From: Symbiodinium natans
Taxonomy: Eukaryota > Sar > Dinophyceae > Suessiales > Symbiodiniaceae
Direction: 5' to 3'
Length of the DNA: 64,000 bases
Assembly: GCA_905221605.1 (NCBI GenBank)
Contig: CAJNDS010002289.1
Coordinates: forward strand, 411,477 to 475,476
In this document: positions 1 through 11,400 of the stretch, in pieces
Numbering within the stretch: the first letter of the stretch is position 1
How the letters are laid out: every line of letters begins with the position of its first letter
Notes under the pieces: generated by a model
Seen by the model: only the letters and a program-made list of their open reading frames with translations
Told to the model about the DNA's origin: nothing
The model's database searches: none
Made by a program: the position numbers and the translations under genes

Positions 1-288
1 CAGGCCTTGGGGCGATGGTTCGGCTCGGCTAGGTGTTTTAGGGCTTTGGAGCTTTGGGGCTGTGTAAGTGTAGGTCTCGATATTGCCCCGCACATATGTA
101 TATATGTATATATATATGTATATATATATATAGGTATACTGTATAAGCATATTCAAGCCCATTCCTCGAAAAGGTCATTCCTGTTCTTTTTGTGGGTGGA
201 GGGTGGGCGGGACGTGCTTTAGGAGGGATTCAAGTCTTCAAGACTTCCGTCCGGTCCTGGAGGTTCACTCAACCCCTTTTTCTCTGAA

Positions 289-331
289 CCCTAAACCCTA
301 AACCCTAAACCCTAAACCCTAAACCCTAAAC
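289..331. repeat. Telomere-like array CCCTAAA
   Basis: Six consecutive CCCTAAA units. Confidence 0.9.
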
Positions 332-696
332 AACCCTAGGCCCTAGAAGCTCTATAAAGCCTAAGCCTTCAACCCAAGGAGCCCAATGCCCCCTTAATTC
401 AGGAATATCCCTGAAAGCATCTCAAGGATCCCCTTTGTAGAATTATAAGGCATGTTCCTTAATTTCAGGGGTATTGGGCTGTTTGGGAACAAGCTCCAAG
501 CCTGAAGACCTGAACCCTCCCCAATGACTACCATTGGCTTAAGAGCCCCCCCCCCCCCCCCGCATGAACATACCCTTCCCTGTGAGGGTAATATAGGGAA
601 GATTCTTTTCAAAAACGAAAGCATTCCTCCTCATAAGGGTAACATAGGGAATAGTATTTGTTATTCTTCGGTGGCTCTTCAGCAAATAGTAGATGA

Positions 697-794
697 GGGA
701 TGTTCCCCCATATACGAACAGTCCTGAAACGGGATTATTGTACCCCCTCTTAAAATCCCTACTAAGGAGCTGTTAGTATAAGGGGAACATCCCC
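697..794. mobile_element. MITE family 1 copy (GGGATGTTCCCCC)
   Basis: About 100 bp with inverted ends GGGATGTTCCCCC / AAGGGGAACATCCC and an inner ACTAACAG/CTGTTAGT pair. A detached right end of the same family lies at about 834-862. Confidence 0.8.
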
Positions 795-867
795 AATCTA
801 AACCCCAAAGAACCTTAAACCCGTAAACCCTCGGCTCTGTTAGTATAAGGGGGAACGTCCCAAGATG

Positions 868-957
868 AGGCAGTTGCTTCAAGACCCCGCGTTCTCGGCG
901 AGCTGCCCTGGGCCAGCGGGTGGCTCCCCAGCTGCACCCTGCTGAATGCGCTGTTTA
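868..957. CDS. Possible short exon, strand uncertain
   Basis: This is a GC-rich island with a CCCTAAA-type tract on its left and a TTTAGGG tract on its right, the context seen around other exons. On + it can follow a CAG acceptor and runs to GTTTTAGGG. On - it can follow CTAAACAG and reads RIQQGAAGEPPAGPGQLAEN before a stop. Both readings are open and neither product is recognised. Confidence 0.25.
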
Positions 958-1063
958 GGTTTTAGGGTTTAGGGTTTAGGGTCAGGGGGGGAGGGGTGTA
1001 CTTGTGGGCTCATGCTCAAACCCTATAGTAATAGAAACGGTGCGGGGGAGGGTGGGCATACTA

Positions 1064-2500
1064 GTATGCTGGACGAGACACACTACAATCTGCCGATTTT
1101 TTTCTCCTTTATGTACCTCAAGAATCTTGCGTGCGCCTCCAAACGCATGCTGCGTGCTGTTCGCGACCGACGGAGATGGCAGGACAACCGCGATACTCAA
1201 ACTTTGTGCTGGGTGATGGAGACATAAATGTTCGCTCGCTCGGTGACGATTGACGTTCGTCAGCTGGCCACGTTGCGAATGTTCCCGGACAACTTGTTTA
1301 TTCAATGGCAGGGCGGAAGGGTAATCGGAGGTCCTGGCGCTTTGCGCAACATGGCTGGATTTGAAGGCGCTCTGCCGCTCATGGGGTGGGCCACCTTCGA
1401 CTTAATTATGCCGGAGAATCTCGTTGGCATGTACATCGGCGTTCGCGACTGGTCGGACTGGCGTTCTCGCGCACAGGCGTACTGCCTTATCGACAACATC
1501 TTCATGGACGTAGTCACAGTTTCTTTCGGCGCCGGGGAAAGCCTTCCTCAGCCTCATCCAGGTCGTGTCGTGTTCTCGCATTCCGACCAGAGCAATCCCA
1601 TGGATTCTCCATTCGGTGGCGGGCCGCGGTTTTGAGCTGTTTGTGGACGGTGTCGGAATTTCAGCTGTTCGACGTGCGCAACAAGGAGGTCCTGAGCTTC
1701 CAGGTGCTTGGGCCAAGCTGTTCGTTTGGACCTTCGTTCGGCCAGTCACAAACATCGTGCCAGCCATTCAATAGAGAAACATTCCCTCAGCTGTCTCGCG
1801 CAACGCGAACATCACTTGCGAATTTGCAGTCGCACTCACGCCCTGTTCTGCCTCGATGGCACGTGTGCCCTTCCTGGCTGCACATGGGTGTGTTCCGGAC
1901 ATGTGCGACAGACTCGGTGGCGCTTGTGTCCTCGGTGTCCGAATCGACTGGAAGACGATATCGGTGGTGCATCCAACTTTCGCACCGGGCAGATTTCAGA
2001 ACAGACTTCGAACGGTGTCTCAGACGACTGGGAGTTGTATCCGGGCAGCAGTATATGCTGGACGAGACACCCTACAATCTGCCGATTTTTTGTCCTTTTG
2101 CGTACCTCAAGAAACTTGCACGCGCTTCCAAACGCATGCTGCGTGCTGTTCGCGACCGACGGAGATGGCAGGACAACCGCGATACTCAAACTTTGTGCTG
2201 GGTGATGGAGACATACATGTTCGCTCGCTCGGTGACGATTGGCGTTCGTCAGCTGGCCACGTTGCGAATGTTCCCGGACAACTTGTTTATTCAATGGCAG
2301 GGCGGAAGGGTAATCGGAGGTCCTGGCGCTTTCCGCAACATGACTGGATCTGAAGGCGCTCTGCCGCTCATGGGATGGGCCACCTGCGCCTTAATTACGC
2401 CGGAGAATCTCGTTGGCATGTACATCAGCGTGCGCGACTGGTCGGACTGTCGTGCCGCGCACAGGTGTACTGCCGTATCGGATATCGACAACATCTTCAC
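1064..2500 (+). repeat. Tandem A-B-A-B duplication of a coding-like block
   Basis: Segment A at about 1064-1500 recurs at about 2054-2490 (offset 990 bp, strongly similar). Segment B at about 1855-1990 recurs at about 2529-2660 (offset 674 bp). About 355 bp present between the first A and B is missing from the second pair. One base difference turns the TAC of copy 2 (ETYMFARS) into TAA in copy 1 (ET*MFARS), and small indels shift segment B. The block looks like a partly decayed tandem gene duplication. Confidence 0.85.
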
Positions 2501-2756
2501 GGATGAAGTAAGTCAGAGTGTCTTGCGGCCTCGATGGCACGTGTGCCCTTCCTGCTGCACGTGGGTGTGTGCCGAGCATGTGCGACAGACTCGATGGCGC
2601 TTTCGTGTCCTCGGTGTCCGAACCGACTGGAAGACTACGTCGGTGGTGCGTCCAACTTTGAGGGGTCGAACATCACGGCTCATGACTTCTGGAGGCAACG
2701 TGGAGAGCAGGATGAACAGAATGACAAGTGTACCTGTGTTGCGTCGAACATCCTGA
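1386..2756 (+). CDS. Long ORF across the A-B-A-B block, unknown family
   Basis: The frame is open for 456 codons, much longer than expected by chance and free of telomere-like repeats. Its middle part (from about 2061) reads LPIFCPFAYLKKLARASKRM, then NLFIQWQGGRVIGGPGAFRN and PENLVGMYISVRDWSD. The homologous copy at 1060-1635 reads the same protein in another frame but carries a TAA at 1225-1227. A good donor (GTAAGT) follows IDNIFTDE at about 2506, so the true exon may end there and the rest of the ORF be fortuitous. The start is arbitrary. I do not recognise the family; it may be an expressed gene, a pseudogene or a captured retro-copy. Confidence 0.4.
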   Translation: MGHLRLNYAGESRWHVHRRSRLVGLAFSRTGVLPYRQHLHGRSHSFFRRRGKPSSASSRSCRVLAFRPEQSHGFSIRWRAAVLSCLWTVSEFQLFDVRNKEVLSFQVLGPSCSFGPSFGQSQTSCQPFNRETFPQLSRATRTSLANLQSHSRPVLPRWHVCPSWLHMGVFRTCATDSVALVSSVSESTGRRYRWCIQLSHRADFRTDFERCLRRLGVVSGQQYMLDETPYNLPIFCPFAYLKKLARASKRMLRAVRDRRRWQDNRDTQTLCWVMETYMFARSVTIGVRQLATLRMFPDNLFIQWQGGRVIGGPGAFRNMTGSEGALPLMGWATCALITPENLVGMYISVRDWSDCRAAHRCTAVSDIDNIFTDEVSQSVLRPRWHVCPSCCTWVCAEHVRQTRWRFRVLGVRTDWKTTSVVRPTLRGRTSRLMTSGGNVESRMNRMTSVPVLRRTS

Positions 2757-3142
2757 GGCAGAATGCCGACCTGCTGGACAAAATGCCTTTGGCGCTGCAG
2801 CTTCTTCCGGATCCGCAAGAACCATCCCAGATGACTAAGCGTGTCTGGGAGCGTGCGCTTCGGGCGCGAGCTATGATGGGTCTTCTCAATCAGCGTGCAG
2901 AAGACTTTGCGCCTAGCTTTCAGGTTTCTGCATGCAGAGGCGAGCATCTTTCCAGAAACAGCGCGAATCCCTTGGATGGCCTTCCGCGCCCGAAGCGTTT
3001 CGAAGGCTACGAGGAGGAATGGCGCTGCATGGCTTTGGAAAATGGAGTGCAACTGCACATGGCATTGGTCTCGCAGCAGCAGCGAACCTGTTTTTCCTGG
3101 ACAACCAACTCGGCCTACTCGGCCAACATGAGGAAGACGTAG
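2534..3142 (+). CDS. 202-codon ORF with a possible zinc ribbon, unknown
   Basis: The first ATG at 2534 opens a frame ending with TAG at 3140-3142. Residues 12-28 read VCRACATDSMALSCPRC, two CXXC knuckles as in a zinc ribbon. The rest is polar and helix-like (ADLLDKMPLALQLLPD; KRVWERALRARAMMGLLN). It overlaps the preceding ORF in another frame, and the equivalent of the CXXC region in the upstream B copy is frameshifted, so this copy may be the more intact one. The product is not recognised. Either this frame or the 1386-2756 frame, joined by an intron after 2505, may be the real one. Confidence 0.4.
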   Translation: MARVPFLLHVGVCRACATDSMALSCPRCPNRLEDYVGGASNFEGSNITAHDFWRQRGEQDEQNDKCTCVASNILRQNADLLDKMPLALQLLPDPQEPSQMTKRVWERALRARAMMGLLNQRAEDFAPSFQVSACRGEHLSRNSANPLDGLPRPKRFEGYEEEWRCMALENGVQLHMALVSQQQRTCFSWTTNSAYSANMRKT

Positions 3143-4069
3143 AAGCGGAGACAAAGCCTCCCTCGTTTCATTGCTTCATCTCACCGTTGCTCCTAGCGAG
3201 TGGTTGCCGCCCGGCACCAGCACATCGCAACTCCAAACCCGTTTCTAGGGGATAACCCTGTTTGTGAGAGTCCCTTCCGAAATTTTCTGACTAGGCCTAA
3301 ATCGCGGCTGCGTGGGCTTGGCGATTTAGAGTTTTATGGGGTTTAGGGTTTGGGGTTTGGGGTTTAGGGTTTAGGGTTTAGGGTTTAGGGTTTGGGTAAA
3401 CGTTCACCTTGGCAAAGAAACAGTGGGAGCGAAAGTCAAAAATGGACACGGGAGGGCATTAAACAACCATGAACCTACCCAGCTTTATGGGTTTGGTTGA
3501 GGAACATTTTGTTTGCACACGCAAGTGCCCTACCCCTGCGACCCCCTGAGCCCTGAAGCCCACGGACCCCCCCCTTTAGGTTTTCGTTTAGGGTTAGCAC
3601 GGTTTAGGTTTAGGGTTTAAGGTTTACGGTTGAGGGTTTAGGATTGAACCCGACTCCTGGCATTCCAACACCCCTGAAGCCTTAAGCCCCGAAACCACCC
3701 AACGCCCCAAAGGCTTTCACGAAACATCAGCCACCTTTCGCCCAAAACCCTGCCTCAAGGCTTATGGGTAGCTATGGCAGGGCTATACGTTTCTATAGGC
3801 TACTTTGCTTTTGTCGACCCATGCTCCCTTCCAGCAACCTTTTTTCTTCCGCTTGACCCTATACCTTGGGATGTTCCCCCTTGTACTAACAGCTCTCAAT
3901 AGGGATTGTAGTACCCCTACTATATTCCCTACTAAGGAGCTGTTAGAAAAAGGGGGAACATCCCAACCTACACCCGAAACCCTAAACCCTACACCCTAAA
4001 CCCAAACCCTGTATAATTCCCATAATTAAGAGGGAACATCCCAACCTACACCCTTTGCCTTCCAACCTC
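3143..4069. other. Repeat-rich spacer
   Basis: It holds TTTAGGG arrays at about 3337-3397 and 3586-3645, a full MITE at 3866-3966, a CCCTAAA tract at 3974-4010 and a MITE end fragment near 4011-4044. No coding segment is supported. The GC-rich piece just after it (4070-4160) is open without an ATG and could be an exon of the following gene, but nothing proves it. Confidence 0.5.
3866..3966. mobile_element. MITE family 1 copy
   Basis: TTGGGATGTTCCCCCTTGTA at one end and its near inverse at the other; the core is AGGGATTGTAGTACCCC. A right-end fragment of the family lies at about 4011-4044. Confidence 0.85.
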
Positions 4070-4419
4070 CGAGGGCGGCCGCCGCCCTCGTGGCGGCGCT
4101 GCCGACGCTGCCGCTGCGTCGGGGCGCGCCGGGCAGGCCTGTGCCGCTTTTTGGGTGCAGGTTTCAGGGTTTCAGGGTTTACGAGGGCTCATCCAATTAT
4201 GGGCTCGTTTTGGGCTTGAATGTTGTACTTCTGGTGTTGTTCTTGTCGTCAATATCAGCAAAGGGCCCATGATTCAGATGCAATCTTCTCAGCCTCGAAA
4301 CCCTGACCCCACCAACCCCCCCCCCCGCCGCCCCTGCCCAAACCCCAAACCCCAAACCCCAAACCCCAAACCCCAAACCCCAAACCCCAAACCCTAAACC
4401 CTAAACCCTAAACCCCAAG

Positions 4420-7400
4420 CCCCTGACCCGCTTTGCAACTTGCGCATCACGGGCGTGCCAGGCCCAGGAAGGTACCTCGCCGGGCCCGATTGGAGAAGTG
4501 TCCCTTGGCGAAGAGGGTTTGGTTCAGGGCCCTATTGGGCCCTTAGCTGCAGTTTAGGGGTTTATAGGGCTTAGGGTTCATAGGGCTTAGGTCTTAAGGC
4601 TCAGGGCTGAGGGCTGAGGGCTCAGGGCTTAAAGCTTAGGGCTTAAGGCTGCGGGCTTGGGGCGTAGGGCCTTGGCCCCCCTAAGCCGCCGACCCCCTCA
4701 TAAACTCACAGCCGAGTTGTCATCCGGGACGCCGAAGATCCGTACGAGACGCCGAACGAAGGCGATCTCGTGAGGAGTGGGCCGGTTTAGGGTTTAAGGG
4801 TTTAGGGTGTAGGGTTTAGGGTTTAGGGCTTTTGTCAACCTGGCTTAGTTTCGTGTGGGGGGGGGGGGGTGCTTTGAGCTCTTGTAGCTCTCAAGCCTCA
4901 AGCTTATAGAGCATGGAGGCCTAAACCCTAAACCCTAAACCCTAAACCCTAAACCCTAAACCCTAAACCCTAAACCCTAAACCCTAAACCCTAAACCCTA
5001 AACCCTAAACCTAACTCTCAACAGCACCCGGAACTCCCAACTCTAAAGCCTCAGCATCAAGGGCGTGAAGGTGCTGGAGTGCATAGGATGCGGGGGGCTG
5101 GACTTCTTTAGGGTTTAGGGTTGTTTAGGGGTTTAGGGGTTTAGGGGTTTAGGGTTTAGGGTTTAGGGTTTAGGGACGGTTTAGGGTTTAGGGTTCAGTT
5201 TTTAGAAGGGGTTCCGAATCTGGGGTCTAAGGTTGTGGGGCGGCTCTCAGGGTTGCCAGTGAGCGTCCTGCCCAGATGCAAGAGGCCTGAAATTCGTGAG
5301 CAAGTCGGGAACTACGCGTACTTCACAGGGCGAGAGAAGGCACCAAAGTCCTCAAAGTGTTTGATGAGGACCCAACGATGAGGTTAAGGTATCTTCACCA
5401 ATCCACCCATATGGGCATGTCTCAAAATAGGGATAGAAGCCTCCCCCCAAAATGGGTACCCTCCATTTTCGGAAGGGCCTCCTTGCGAAAAGAAGATGAG
5501 ACCCGAAGGTTTATCGCATCCACTGCTTTGGTAAGAACCCCCCAGATTTTTTCAGAGAGATGGTGATCCCTATTTGGGGGTTTCCGAAATCAGGGGATAC
5601 CCTTTCTATTCTGTTTGGGGTGTCAGGGGTACCCCTTTTGCTTTTGATCTTCTTGTTTGTTGGGGTGTTCTTAAGCAAATAGCTGTTGAAGGATCCACTA
5701 CATGGGCAAGCTCGCTGACGGCACTTGCTTCGATAACTCGCGGACGCGACGGACACCCTTCGAGTTCGTCCTTGGCGAGGGCGATGCCGCCTGATTCAGC
5801 TTGGGGTTTAGGGTCCAGGGTTTAGGGTTTAGGGTGTAGGGGTTAGGGTATAGGGTTTAGGGTTTAGGGTTCAGAGTTTAGGGTTTAGGGTTTAGGGTTC
5901 AGGGTTCCGGGTTGTTTTTTCAACTGATTTGGGCCAGCTCCTCTGAATTGTATGGTCCCGTTTTGTGGGGGAGGTGGATGCCCCTGCCAGAGTGCAGCCC
6001 CTACAGTAGTTTTAGGGCACATGCCCAGAGTCAAGGACAAGGGACCCGTGATCGCACTACACTGCGCAACCTCCATCCTAAGCAGCCCCCAAATTATGTT
6101 CTAAACCTAAACCCCTAAACCAAATCCAAATATGCCCAAAATAGCCCCTTGGGTCCATAGGAGTTTCTTGAGGTCGCCCTTAAGTGGAACAAGCACTTAG
6201 GGGCATGTGTTTTTGGTCCCTTGGTTTCGATGTTGGGCCTGGTGTTTGAAGTGTAAATGTTAGGTTGAAGGACGGATTCTACGTGAAGGCTCAGGGAACT
6301 TAGCATGTAGGTTCTAAGCCCCTCAAGAACCCCAAAAATCCTCAAACCTCCCCAAGCGCGAAACCCTAAACCCCCAAACCTAAAACGCAAAACGGCCCTA
6401 AGGCCCTAACCCAGAGGTCATTAGGTACCCAAAAACTCTATTGAGTATGGTTTCTGGGGCCTAGTTCTATAATGGTGCTACAGATGGACCCTCTGGGAAA
6501 GGCCCTGGCCTGCAATTGTGTAAGCCACGGGCCGCTTCAGGTCATCGACGGTTGGGAGGCCCTTATTCCGACCATGGCGCTCAAGGCAGCCTAAACCCGC
6601 AACCCGAAACCCTAAACCCGAAACCCGAAACCCTAAACCCGAAACCCTAACTCTAAACCCTATACCCGATGCCCTAGAAAGCGTAAACCCTTTCAACCCC
6701 GAACCGCATTCAGGGCTCCTGGTTGAGTTTCGGTCTGCGGGCTCCAGGGGTCCTGTACAGAGAGGGTTTAGAGGCCTAATAGGTGTTTACCTGACCTGGG
6801 TTCTTCAGAGGTTTAGTGGGGGGGTCGAAGATGGTATATAATAGCTCCTACCTATCAAATAGTCGGAGGAAGTTTGCTTTATTTTTTCACGGGGTGCTCG
6901 CATGGGTATATGACTCTATGTTGCATGTTTTGTGTTTTCTGGGAAGTCTGACCCGTAGAAGGGAGAGCCCCTGAGCTCCCTAGACACAGCCCCCACCCTA
7001 AACCCTAAACCCTAAACCCTAAACCCTAAACCCTAAACCCTAAAAAGGCCTCGACATCATGTCATGCGCAGCACTGATACCCATGCCCCCGAGCTAGTAG
7101 AAACCCAAACTCCTTAAGCCCGTCATCCTGGAAACCTGAACGCAAAGCCCCTAAACCCGAAACCCTAAACCCTAAACCCTAAACCCTAAACCCTAAACCC
7201 CCAAACCCGACATACTTCTGCAGGAGAAGGCTGAGTTGGTGTGTCCTCCCGAGTACGCCTACGGCGACTTGACTGGTGACAAAGCCCCAAACCTACCTCA
7301 GCGCTCCGGGATCTTTGTGAGTATGAGGGCTTACCTTAAGGCTCCAAGGACTCTTATTTAAAGGTCTTTAGGCCCAAAGGCCTTGTTATAGACAAATTCG

Positions 7401-8386
7401 GGTGCTATTTTGAGCCTATACGGCTTAGGGTTTGGGATTTAGGGATCGCTGTATAACTGGGAGAGCACAGTGCTCTTCTTCTGAAATCGACGTGGAAGTG
7501 CTCAAGCTTCTCAAGGCTTGTACAGGCTTCTCTTGTTTTGTTTAGCACTCCTTTCTGTCAACCTAGTTACCGGAAGGCACAGACAGGCTGTTGATAAATC
7601 ACTTTGCATTTCATCCCATCTCAGACACAGTTTTACAGGCCCAACAAGCCATCTGGATGCACTGAAGTGAGTGCATGTGCAAATTTCTCCGGCTTGGCTT
7701 GGGAAGACGATCGAGAGGAAACTCTAAAGGACCGAGCTCATGTCAAGAATGCCCTAGACCTTAGACAACGATGCCGCCCTCATTGAGGCGAGGAGGGGGT
7801 GGAGGGCGTCATTCCGCCGAACGAGACATTGACCTTCCGTGCAGCCTGGTTGCACTTTAGCGTACTCAGGTCTTACGGTTTATGATTCAAGGTGTGCATC
7901 TTAGGCTTCGTGTATTTGTCGTTCAGAGTCAGAGTGCCCTTAGACTGCGGCCAGCTAAGCCCTAAACTCGACAAAACGCGCACCAAAGAGGCCTCTACCT
8001 GAAACCCTAAAGCTCTATGCCGTGAGCTGTTCCTCCTTATATACGAACAGTGCTTAGTAGGGATCCCCCTACTATAACCCCTGTTCAGGGGGATCATCCC
8101 AATCCAAGCCCCTAAACCCTAAACCCTAAAGCTCTAAGCCCTAAACCCCCTAGAAAAACCTTGAAGCTCGACCATACACCTCTGCGATCCCGAAGCTCCC
8201 GCCGGGAGCCGGGCCGAAGCACAGAAGCGGTTGAAGGATTAGGGTTTAGGGTTTAGGGTTTAGGGTTTAGGGTTTCGGGTTTAGGGTTTAGGGTTTAGGG
8301 TTTAGGGTGGGTTTAAGGTTCAGGGTTCAGGGTTTAGGGTTTAGGGTTTAGGGTTTAGGGTTTAGGGTTTAGGGCAAACTTACCCC

Positions 8387-8428
<42 letters not shown>

Positions 8429-11400
8429 ACCCCTGAATCGAGCCGCATGGGTATACTTATAACCCCAATTCTAACTGCACTTCTAACCTACTTAAGGTTT
8501 TAAGGGGGCTTATAGGTACAGTTTCTTATTTGGGGGTGATAAAGTGTGCATGAACCTCTAAGTATCTACCTTGCCTGAAGGTGCCTTACCTAAAGGTTCA
8601 GCAAGTAGGTGGAGGGTCAGTAGGGTTACCCCAGGCTGGCTGTCCTCTTCATCGGCTGACGCAAAGCCTTCTTAATATGAATTCCCTGAACACTTGCAAA
8701 GTAGTCCGTGAGAGAGGCCCTATGTTGCTGCCAGTTAACCCTGGGTTCCAAAAACAAAAGGCCCTGACCCCCACACTCCCACACCCTGAACCCTAAAATC
8801 CTTAAACCCAAGCCTTAAACCCTGAGCCCTAAACCCCAAACCCGGGAAAGCTACATCCTGGGACCCCGGCCCCAGCTCAGGTCGAGTTGCTGGACATCGG
8901 GCGGCCTATGGAGGAGGATGCGGAGAAGGCGCGGTTATTTTTTCTTGCCCGGGGAGGGGGGGGGAGGGCTTTGGGTTTACAGGGTTGAGGGACTTGGGAT
9001 TTGGGGTTTTAGGGTTTGGGGTTTAGGGCTTAGGGCTTAGGGCTTAGGGCTTCCATGCCCATACCCCCGAGCAGGTTGTTTTAGGCCTACAGGCCATTTC
9101 TCTGGCTAGTTTCGGCATGCAGGCAGGTGATTGCAGAGCTGAAACGTTGAGGGTGCTGGGTTTGGGGGCGAGACATTCTGCGAAGCCTGAATCCCTGCAC
9201 ATGAGGATTCCGGCGCTCTCCCGGGGAAAAGCGTCCGCAACAAGTAGACCCAGCGGCGGAACCTTTCCAGTGCAATTCTGGTTTTTGAATAATGGATGTG
9301 TAGTACTAAAAGGAAAAATTACCCGAGTTGTCAAGAGAGGACGTCGTTGACGTCGGCGATGCAGAAGAGGAGGAAGATGTGAACTTCTGGGACAAGGACT
9401 CCCAGGTTTGGGCGTTTGCTGCTTAGTGGATCTGGGTGAGAGAATATTCAGGAGATGATTAGAATGGGGTTCCCTTTTGTATGCCTTTTGTGGGGGGTAT
9501 GGGGATAAGGATATCCCGCCTTGTTGAAATTTATTGTACTTCTTCAGGTCACAGATTCTGTGGAGGGGATTGCAAGAATCCACAAGCGGAGTGACATTAG
9601 GCCTGTAGCTGGGCCTCAGAGTTTGAAAACTGGGTTTGCAAACTGGGTCGAACATGGGTTCTAGTTAAGGAGCCTTAAGCAGGTTGACCTCTTTAAGGGT
9701 GCCATTATTATTGTCGCATGACACGATTCGGGGCATCACAGGGGCTTTTCCCCGCGCATTGTAGGTAGCAACTTTGGCCTGATTTTCCTTGACATCCGGA
9801 AGTGGCGTGCATTCGTTCCAACCCAGTGTCGCCCGAATAGGCAACTCTTCTTCTGCACGTCCTCCAACCCGCCCCAAACCCTAACCCGTTTACCCTACAC
9901 CCTAAACCCTCAACCCCCAAAACCTGAGGAGGAGCAGCGGGAGTCCGGGCGAGGTGAGAACTTCACCTGGGAGGTGCGAGGATTACTTTTTTCGTTTTGG
10001 GCGGTGGGGTTTGGGGTTTAGGGTTTAGGGTTAGGGTTTAAGGTAGTTAGTGTTTAGGGTTTAGGGTTTGGGGCGTTCGTGGCCTTCTCATTGAGGACCA
10101 TAACTGCGATTTTTTCGTGTTATGCCTATATACCGTTATCGCCACCACCCCCGCCATTCCTGCAACCCTCACCACAATGTTTCTTCCAAAAGCAGTTGGC
10201 TCGGAAGTATCATAATCCTAACCCAAAACCCTAAATCCTAAACCCTAAACACGAAATCCTAAACCCGAAATCCTAAACCCTATAAACCCTAAACCCTACA
10301 CCCTTGTGCCGTCGCGCGTTGTTGGTGTGGCTACTCGGACTCACGTGAACTGGCAGGCCTCGGGCAGCGGCAAGGAAATCCTAATCCGTCTCTTTGGCAC
10401 AAAGCAGTTCGAGGGTTTAGGGTTTAGGGTTTAGGGTGGAGGGGGCTTCTGTGCAACAGGCTGTACTGCCAGATCCTCTCTAGACTCTGCGAGACGTGGT
10501 TCACAACTTTTCTGGTTTCCTGTCAAGGGCCTTACCATAGGAATTCAAAATAGAAGGCCCCCATCTCATACATATATATGTATATACATATATATATATG
10601 TACATAATACCCATATGATTGCAAAATTAACTGATGTTCCCAAGCGCACCCCGGTTTGGCAGCTTGCTTTCTTGACAGTCTTATGCCTGCCCTAGGGCTG
10701 GTGGCTTCCCCTACGTACCCTAAACAACATGCAGGGGTTGGGGGTTTAGGGTTTAGGGTTTAGGGTTTAGGGTTTGAGCTTCAGGGTTTGGGGCCCTTAG
10801 CGCCAAATCCAGAAGGCCGCCTGTGTATTCAGGGCCCGGTTGATTTGGCTTAGTCATGTTGGGCAGTGTATATACGCATATGTAGGGTTTGCGGGCGTTG
10901 TAGAGGGGGGTTTAGGGTTTAGGGTTTAGGGTTAGGGTTTAGGGTTTAGGGTTTGATACCATGCTAATTAATTGTTTCGTCTGCATAAGGCCTTGGATGA
11001 ACCCCCGCGCAGTTCCAATTTTCGGGCACTCCATTGTTCGTTTTCATTTAAGGTGTGCCGCTGGACGACGACGTCCGGGTGAAGCAGATCAAGTTCAGTG
11101 TGCCTTGAATGCATCGCCTTCTCTGAGCTCTGATCTCTTTGTGGGTGTGTGTGCGTGTGCTTGGGTGCTGCATATTGCATCAGGGACCCCCCAACTTGGG
11201 TGGGGGGGGTCATATTTCACAGAACTGACGGCGCAATGGGAGTTTAGGGCCCCAGGACCCAAACGCGCTCTGGGCCCACGACCTCTGTGATACCCTTAGC
11301 CCCTTTGCCTCGGGCCATTGGTAGCAGTTTGGTGAAGATTGCAGCGCAGGTTTTGCAGCACTTGCTTCCTAGCACCGCAAGCCTACGTTTTCCAATGATT

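Larger units (their letters stand above)
1..867. other. Non-coding stretch with telomere-like array and MITE
   Basis: No convincing coding segment is seen. It holds a TA-rich microsatellite around 95-133, a CCCTAAA array at about 289-331, a poly-C run near 547-561, and one full plus one partial copy of the GGGATGTTCCCCC element (annotated separately). Short open frames here are shadows of repeats. Confidence 0.6.

Noticed and set aside
4090-4272. 60-codon ORF as the start of the FKBP gene
   Set aside because: It begins with GTG, not ATG, and no splice phase ties it to the next exon; the GC-rich piece is open on both strands.
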